NCBI GenBank assembly: GCA_003505715.1
Contig: DNXU01000592.1
Span: 3,382-12,308, forward strand
Origin: Cyanobacteria bacterium UBA8803
GTDB lineage: Bacteria > Cyanobacteriota > Cyanobacteriia > Cyanobacteriales > Coleofasciculaceae
DNA length: 8,927 bases
Direction: 5' to 3'
In this document: in pieces, positions 7,201 through 8,927 of the stretch
How the letters are laid out: the number at the start of each line of letters is the position of its first letter
Position numbering within the stretch: position 1 is the stretch's first letter
The notes under the pieces: model-generated
Seen by the model: the letters and a program-made list of their open reading frames with translations, nothing else
What the model was told of the DNA's origin: nothing
Database searches by the model: none
Made by a program: the position numbers and the translations under genes

Positions 7201-8907
7201 ACGCCCCATATGGTAGTACTGGGAACCTTGGCCTGTGAAGAGAAAGGCTATCTGCGGACGTTTCTGGTTGGCAACTGATTTGGTAACAGATGTAACGGAT
7301 AGTGCTGCTAGGTGTTCTTTTAATTCAGTTACAGAAGCAGCGCTAAGGGCTAGGCGGTAGGGAAAATGCGATCGCCCTGTATTAGCTGTAAAACAAATGT
7401 CGGCTAGGGATGCTTCTGGATTACTGCTTAAAAAATTGGCATATCGTTGTGCTAAATCTTGTAAAGCGACTGGAGTTTTGGCTGATAGAGTCAGTAGGTG
7501 ATAGGGACGTTCCCACTTGCCTGCTACTGGTGTGAGATCGGGAGCGGCTTGGAGAACGACGTGGGCATTGGTGCCACCAAACCCAAAGGAACTCACCCCA
7601 GCGATGGGGGGTTTGGGGGATGGGGGCCATGACTCGTGCTGCTGCTGTACTTGTAGGGGCAGGCGATCGAAGGGGATATGAGGGTTAGGTTCCTCGAAGT
7701 GAATGCTGGGCACCAGTTCTTGGTGCTTGAGGCATAGGGCGACCTTAATCAGACTAGCGGCACCTGCGGCGGCTTCTAAGTGACCGATATTGCTTTTGAC
7801 GGAACCAATACGAGCTGGACTGTTAGGAGCGCGATCGCTAGCCAGTACCTTGCCTAAGGCTGCGGCTTCAATGGGATCGCCTAGTAAGGTGCCCGTACCG
7901 TGAGCTTCTATATATTGAACTTGTCCGGGGGAGACTCCAGCCTGTCGGTAGGCTTCCAGCAGGACTGCCTCTTGGCCTTCTCGGTTAGGTGCAGTGAGAC
8001 CGTTAGTGCGTCCGTCTTGGTTGACGGCGCTGCCGCGAATGAGAGCATAAATGGGATCTTTATCTGCGATCGCACTAGATAGGGGTTTTAAAACCACCAC
8101 ACCAGCACCTTCACCCCGCACGAACCCGTTAGCCTTGGCATCAAATGCCTTGCAGCGACCCTCTGGAGATAAGGCGGTTAATTTACTAAACCCAACGGTC
8201 AAAGACGGCGTCAAGATGGCATTTACACCCCCGGCTATCGCCAGGGTTGACTCGCCATTCCACAGACTTTGGCAAGCAAGGTGAACTGCTACGAGTGAGG
8301 AAGAGCAGGCGGTATCGATCGCCATGCTCGGCCCTTGCCAATTTAACAGATAAGAGATGCGGTTGGCAGCCATCGTTAAGGCGACACCTGTATTGGTATA
8401 GGTATCAACCCCATCCGGATTTCTCAATAGGATTTGACCGTAATCATTTGTGGAGATACCAACAAAGATGCCAGTTTTAGAGCCGCTGAGTTGGCTGGGC
8501 ACCTGTCCCCCATCTTCGAGCGCTTCCCAAACGACTTCAAGTAAGAGGCGGTGTTGGGGGTCGATATAAGCGGCTTCCCGAGGAGCAATACCAAAGAACT
8601 CCGGATCGAAGCGATCTATCTGTTCCAGAAAGCCGCCCCAACGGCAATACATTTTGCCAGCTGTTTCGTGATTTTTATCGTGTAAGCTATCAATATGCCA
8701 ACGGTCAGGGGGTACTTCCTCAATAGCATCCCTACCTCCTGTCAGCAGTTGCCAAAAGGATTGTGGATCTGTAGCACCGGGAAAACGGCAGCCAATACCG
8801 ATAATAGCAATCGGTTCCTTTAACCCCTTTTTCTTCTGGAGTTGCAACTCCAACAGTGCTCGTTTTTCCGGAGAAAGATTGGCAATCCGTTGAGCAATAT
8901 TATCCAT
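1213..8907 (-). CDS. Type I PKS, KS-AT-cMT-KR-ACP-ST-TE, CurM/olefin-synthase-type decarboxylative terminating module
   Basis: This 2564-residue enzyme is predicted to extend an acyl chain by one malonate, methylate the alpha-carbon, reduce the beta-keto group, sulfate the resulting hydroxyl, then release and decarboxylate the product as an alkene. Domains seen by motif: docking helix 1-28; KS 31-453 (Cys201, His336, His376); malonyl-type AT 551-845 (Ser646, HAFH 746-749); cMT 985-1320 (EIGAGTGG from 1151); KR 1345-1800 (TGGLGGLG from 1578); ACP 1850-1925 (Ser1885); ST 1968-2245 (SSPRSGST from 1975); TE 2280-2564 (Ser2377, Glu2401, His2542). The ST-TE ending is known from CurM and cyanobacterial Ols; those I recall lack a cMT. 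There is no DH, ER, acyl-AMP ligase or loading ACP, so an upstream partner must supply the acyl-ACP. The ATG at 8907 is preferred because the docking helix starts there; no Shine-Dalgarno is visible in the 20 bases before it. No frameshift is seen. It could alternatively end a longer polyketide pathway instead of a fatty-acid-derived hydrocarbon pathway. Confidence 0.95.
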   Translation of the reverse strand: MDNIAQRIANLSPEKRALLELQLQKKKGLKEPIAIIGIGCRFPGATDPQSFWQLLTGGRDAIEEVPPDRWHIDSLHDKNHETAGKMYCRWGGFLEQIDRFDPEFFGIAPREAAYIDPQHRLLLEVVWEALEDGGQVPSQLSGSKTGIFVGISTNDYGQILLRNPDGVDTYTNTGVALTMAANRISYLLNWQGPSMAIDTACSSSLVAVHLACQSLWNGESTLAIAGGVNAILTPSLTVGFSKLTALSPEGRCKAFDAKANGFVRGEGAGVVVLKPLSSAIADKDPIYALIRGSAVNQDGRTNGLTAPNREGQEAVLLEAYRQAGVSPGQVQYIEAHGTGTLLGDPIEAAALGKVLASDRAPNSPARIGSVKSNIGHLEAAAGAASLIKVALCLKHQELVPSIHFEEPNPHIPFDRLPLQVQQQHESWPPSPKPPIAGVSSFGFGGTNAHVVLQAAPDLTPVAGKWERPYHLLTLSAKTPVALQDLAQRYANFLSSNPEASLADICFTANTGRSHFPYRLALSAASVTELKEHLAALSVTSVTKSVANQKRPQIAFLFTGQGSQYYHMGRELYETQPVFRQALEQCDELLRSELEKPLLSVLYPESDSDPGLHETAYTQPALFALEYALAQLWQSWGIVPDVVMGHSVGEYVAACIAGVFSLADGLKLIAARGRLMQALPQDGMMAVVFAAEAKVAEAIAPYPQQVAIAAVNGPETITISGKREEVQAVLAQLEASGIGTKPLQVSHAFHSPLMAPMLATFEQLVGQVKFTAPRLPWVCNLTGQLWPSEQIPDARYWCNHLRQPVQFASGMATLSNSGYEIFLELGPSPVLLGMGRRCLPDRPALWLPSLCQRQDWQQILESLGALYVRGIPVDWAGFDQPYPHRRVPLPTYPFQRSRYWAEIASQVAAHWQLETSDNNQLSLPPTSHSDWLYELAWRPKTRLDLALPSQPADYMPPPRQIAQEVQSEVVLLNNQQGLADYQPLGLELDRLSAAYVLNAFAQLGWQPQPSERVTPESLADKFKIVKQHHRLLGRMLQILQEEGMLRQVGSAWEVGQILQVEAPEALRQVLLSQYPAFDAELTLLGRCGQNLAAVLQGNCDPLDLLFPAGSLTSAERLYQDSPVAKVINTLVQEAIAKALAQLPPGRPVRILEIGAGTGGTTSFILPKLPSNRTEYVFTDVSSLFTAKAQQKFQDYPFIQYQLLDIERHPGEQGFASHQFDVIVAANVLHATANLHQTLTHVQQLLAPGGLLVLLEGTRPQRWMDLIFGLTEGWWRFADTDLRACHPLLSTRQWQRLLEQVELREAEGISAGEIGDSLSGQTIILARSAQVLLANGGARALSPVPNLEPGIWLILTDRGGVGRQLASQLETRGDHFILVSPGTAYQQLDTAHYQLNPNQPSEFQRLLREAVIPLESPCRGVVHLWSLDASSAEPTTAATLAEASVLGCRSALHLLQALVKAELPKPPRLWLVTQGVQAVGLETAPSAVAQSPLWGLGGVAAREHPELWGGLVDLEAGAAGNQALMLLTQIWQPDGEEQVALRGGQRYVARLTPSRAGEMEHEQNSLSSYHLREDGTYLITGGLGGLGLKVAQWLAERGAKNIVLVGRSSPAAAASAVMGELAQSGIKVVVKQVDVVVEAQVEECLHDISHSLPPLRGVIHAAGILDDGVLLHQDWEQFVKVLKPKVQGAWNLHRLTQGMPLDFFVLFSSAASLLNPPGQANHASANRFLDALAYHRRQQGLPALSINWGAWAEVGVVAQPDIGKRLMLQGVETIGWQQGIQVLEQLMQQPAVQVGVLPIHWETFIAQLPGGEAPLLSELVRTAKVRAASQPPTLDTPSEFLEQLLKLSAAGREELLRSYLQQQVAKALGTAGEVPCDRNVMDLGMDSLMVVEILNACKRDLQLTLYPREFYERPEIGLLAKYLTAEVARVHGWDRTEVASTTKPAGDIETWAWTTTQRSANYSKPTHRNPGIIFILSSPRSGSTLLRVMLAGHPALFSPPELHLLPFEDMSERERELGLSYLGEGVQRAFMELMNLDANATKVLVDELTQENWSIQKVYAKLQELAGSRVLVDKSPTYSGNMQTLQRAEDLFVEAKYIHLVRHPYAVIDSLVRNRMDKIFGINDLDPYFIAEQVWATSNRNVLEFLKQVDPSRHHLMYYEELVQKPAQVMSSLCEFLGIPFDEAVLQPYQGQRMTDGVHPQSMPLDDPNFRTHNQIDSSLGEVWQQIKLRQPLGELAQQVAQELQYELPQQQGLESQAATISGGSLSVAEGHSKLVNSSQPMSEFYLEVRGLELCLCSWGQQTSPPILCLHGILEHGAAWEGVAHPLVNLGYRVIAPDQRGHGRSAHANGAYQLLDYLGDLDAIARAISDRPFILVGHSMGSAVAATFASLRPERVKKLILVEPVLPGEIKEDEAVVQLATHLDYLASPPQHPVFKDLQTVAERLRQGTPAMSEALALKTAARLTESCDGGVRWRWDSWLQIRTGIGFSGSVFNRARYAQLLSQVQAPITLVYGDRSNFNKPEDLALQQVAMPQAQRVILAGGHNLPLDAPEALAVAIAEAVVAPD
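1216..2070 (-). other. Decarboxylating thioesterase (TE) domain, CurM type
   Basis: Residues about 2280-2564, an alpha/beta-hydrolase. CLHG (2307-2310) forms the oxyanion region. The nucleophile Ser2377 is in GHSMGS, the acid Glu2401 in LVEPVLP, and His2542 in GGHNLP. The CurM TE is reported to use Ser100, Glu124 and His266. The spacings here (24 and 165 residues) match its 24 and 166 closely, including Glu in place of the usual Asp. The domain should hydrolyse the beta-sulfated acyl-ACP and promote loss of CO2 and sulfate to give an alkene. Arg2481 and Asn2543 are candidate sulfate contacts by rough position only. Confidence 0.92.
2173..3006 (-). other. Sulfotransferase (ST) domain, PAPS-dependent
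   Basis: Residues about 1968-2245. It would transfer sulfate from PAPS to the beta-hydroxyl of the ACP-bound chain, creating the leaving group for decarboxylation. The 5'-phosphosulfate loop is SSPRSGSTLL at 1975-1984. The 3'-phosphate-binding stretch is LVRHPYAVIDSLVRNR at 2098-2113, with Arg2100 and Ser2108. An ST fused directly after an ACP and before an alpha/beta-hydrolase is characteristic of CurM and cyanobacterial Ols proteins. Linkers of roughly 45 residues before and 35 residues after it are low in complexity. Confidence 0.93.
3133..3360 (-). other. Acyl carrier protein (ACP) domain
   Basis: Residues about 1850-1925. The phosphopantetheine attachment serine is Ser1885 in DLGMDSLMVVE. 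It is the only carrier domain in the protein, so the same ACP presents substrate to cMT, KR, ST and TE in turn. The lack of a second ACP shows that the fatty-acid loading part of single-chain olefin synthases is not encoded in this polypeptide. Confidence 0.93.
3508..4875 (-). other. Ketoreductase (KR) domain, B-type signature, Tyr-to-His at the catalytic position
   Basis: Residues about 1345-1800: a degenerate structural half (1345-1550) and a catalytic half with the NADPH motif TGGLGGLG at 1578-1585. LDD at 1663-1665 is the B-type fingerprint, predicting a D (usually 3R) hydroxyl. Catalytic Lys1683 and Ser1707 are present. Thirteen residues after that serine, where the catalytic Tyr is expected, the sequence reads GQANHASAN, giving His1720 (codon CAT read from 3750-3748). 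His at this position also occurs, as I recall, in other cyanobacterial and myxobacterial KRs, so the domain is not necessarily dead. Sulfation needs a beta-hydroxyl, so reduction must occur somewhere. Confidence 0.9.
4948..5955 (-). other. C-methyltransferase (cMT) domain
   Basis: Residues about 985-1320, between the post-AT linker and the KR. It would transfer methyl from S-adenosylmethionine to the alpha-carbon of the beta-ketoacyl-ACP. A helical lid (about 990-1060) precedes the SAM-binding motif ILEIGAGTGGTT at 1149-1160. NVLHAT places His1228, and LLEGT places Glu1254, where PKS cMTs have their catalytic His-Glu pair. The following FGLTEGWWRF (1266-1275) is typical of PKS C-methyltransferases and argues against an O-methyltransferase. 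All motifs look intact. A cMT is not expected in a CurM/Ols terminal module as I know them. Confidence 0.9.
6373..7257 (-). other. Acyltransferase (AT) domain, malonyl-CoA type
   Basis: Residues about 551-845. It loads the extender unit onto the ACP. The GQGSQ motif is at 559-563 and the nucleophile Ser646 sits in GHSVGEY. The specificity motif is HAFH at 746-749. By the known AT rule, HAFH indicates malonyl-CoA and YASH methylmalonyl-CoA. Any alpha-methyl branch must therefore come from the cMT domain of the same protein, not from the extender unit. Confidence 0.93.
7549..8817 (-). other. Ketosynthase (KS) domain
   Basis: Residues about 31-453. It condenses the incoming acyl chain with ACP-bound malonate. 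The active-site Cys201 lies in DTACSSS, His336 in EAHGTGT and His376 in KSNIGHLEA, so the Cys-His-His triad is complete and the domain should be active. The cysteine rules out a decarboxylating loading KS (KSQ type). The C-terminal GFGGTNAHV signature at about 442-450 closes the domain. Confidence 0.95.
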
Positions 8908-8927
8908 TGGTTGTTGGTTGTTTGTTG
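8908..8927 (-). promoter_or_regulatory. CAA-rich leader immediately upstream of the PKS start
   Basis: The 20 bases before the PKS ATG read, on the minus strand, as CAACAAACAACCAACAACCA. They contain no G or T, so they cannot form a stem by themselves and contain no Shine-Dalgarno sequence. An unstructured, A/C-only leader is compatible with SD-independent initiation. The same pattern also resembles short tandem repeats found between cyanobacterial genes. The window ends here, so neither the promoter nor the upstream neighbour can be seen. Confidence 0.4.

Larger units (their letters stand above)
368..8073. repeat. Eleven dispersed HIP1 octamers (GCGATCGC)
   Basis: Exact copies start at 368, 1238, 1801, 1820, 3280, 5504, 6219, 6812, 7368, 7831 and 8066. 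About 0.14 are expected in a random sequence of this length. HIP1 is a hallmark of many cyanobacterial chromosomes. All copies lie inside the two genes and none in positions 1-243. Their spread along the whole PKS suggests that the gene has resided long in a HIP1-rich cyanobacterial genome. Confidence 0.93.

Noticed and set aside
1..8927. CRISPR array, tRNA, rRNA or riboswitch
   Set aside because: No regularly spaced direct repeats, cloverleaf or conserved RNA core was seen; almost all of the window is coding sequence.

Overview
The window is most likely from a filamentous cyanobacterium (an Oscillatoriales-type genome is my inference). It holds eleven exact copies of the cyanobacterial HIP1 octamer GCGATCGC where about 0.14 would be expected by chance. 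It also has palindromic repeats of a kind I associate with cyanobacterial intergenic DNA, and a modular polyketide synthase (PKS) of a cyanobacterial type.

Layout: everything coding lies on the minus strand, so the biological order runs from high to low coordinates. Positions 8907-1213 encode one uninterrupted 2564-residue type I PKS. Its domain order is N-terminal docking helix, KS, AT (malonyl type), C-methyltransferase (cMT), KR, ACP, sulfotransferase (ST) and decarboxylating thioesterase (TE). After a 21-bp gap, positions 1191-244 encode a 315-residue protein of unknown function, very probably in the same operon. Positions 1-243 are non-coding. They hold a hairpin just beyond the last stop codon, a short apparent relic of an ISL3-like transposase, and a second palindromic element with perfect 10-bp arms.

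How it would work: the ST-TE pair is the signature of CurM (curacin A) and of cyanobacterial olefin synthase (Ols). In these enzymes the ST sulfates the beta-hydroxyl of the ACP-bound acyl chain, and the TE hydrolyses the thioester and drives decarboxylation with sulfate loss, leaving a terminal alkene. The TE here carries the Ser-Glu-His spacing of the CurM TE. No DH domain is present, so the beta-hydroxyl needed for sulfation would be kept. The protein has no fatty acyl-AMP ligase or loading ACP, so its acyl substrate must come from a partner enzyme, presumably encoded just beyond position 8927.

The most interesting point is an apparently intact cMT in a decarboxylating module. Methylation of the alpha-carbon before decarboxylation predicts an internal 2-alkene (R-CH=CH-CH3), or a 2-methyl-2-alkene after double methylation, instead of the usual 1-alkene. 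A second point is that the KR has His where the catalytic Tyr is expected. The downstream protein looks like two related beta-rich halves and is a candidate accessory factor with no assigned role.
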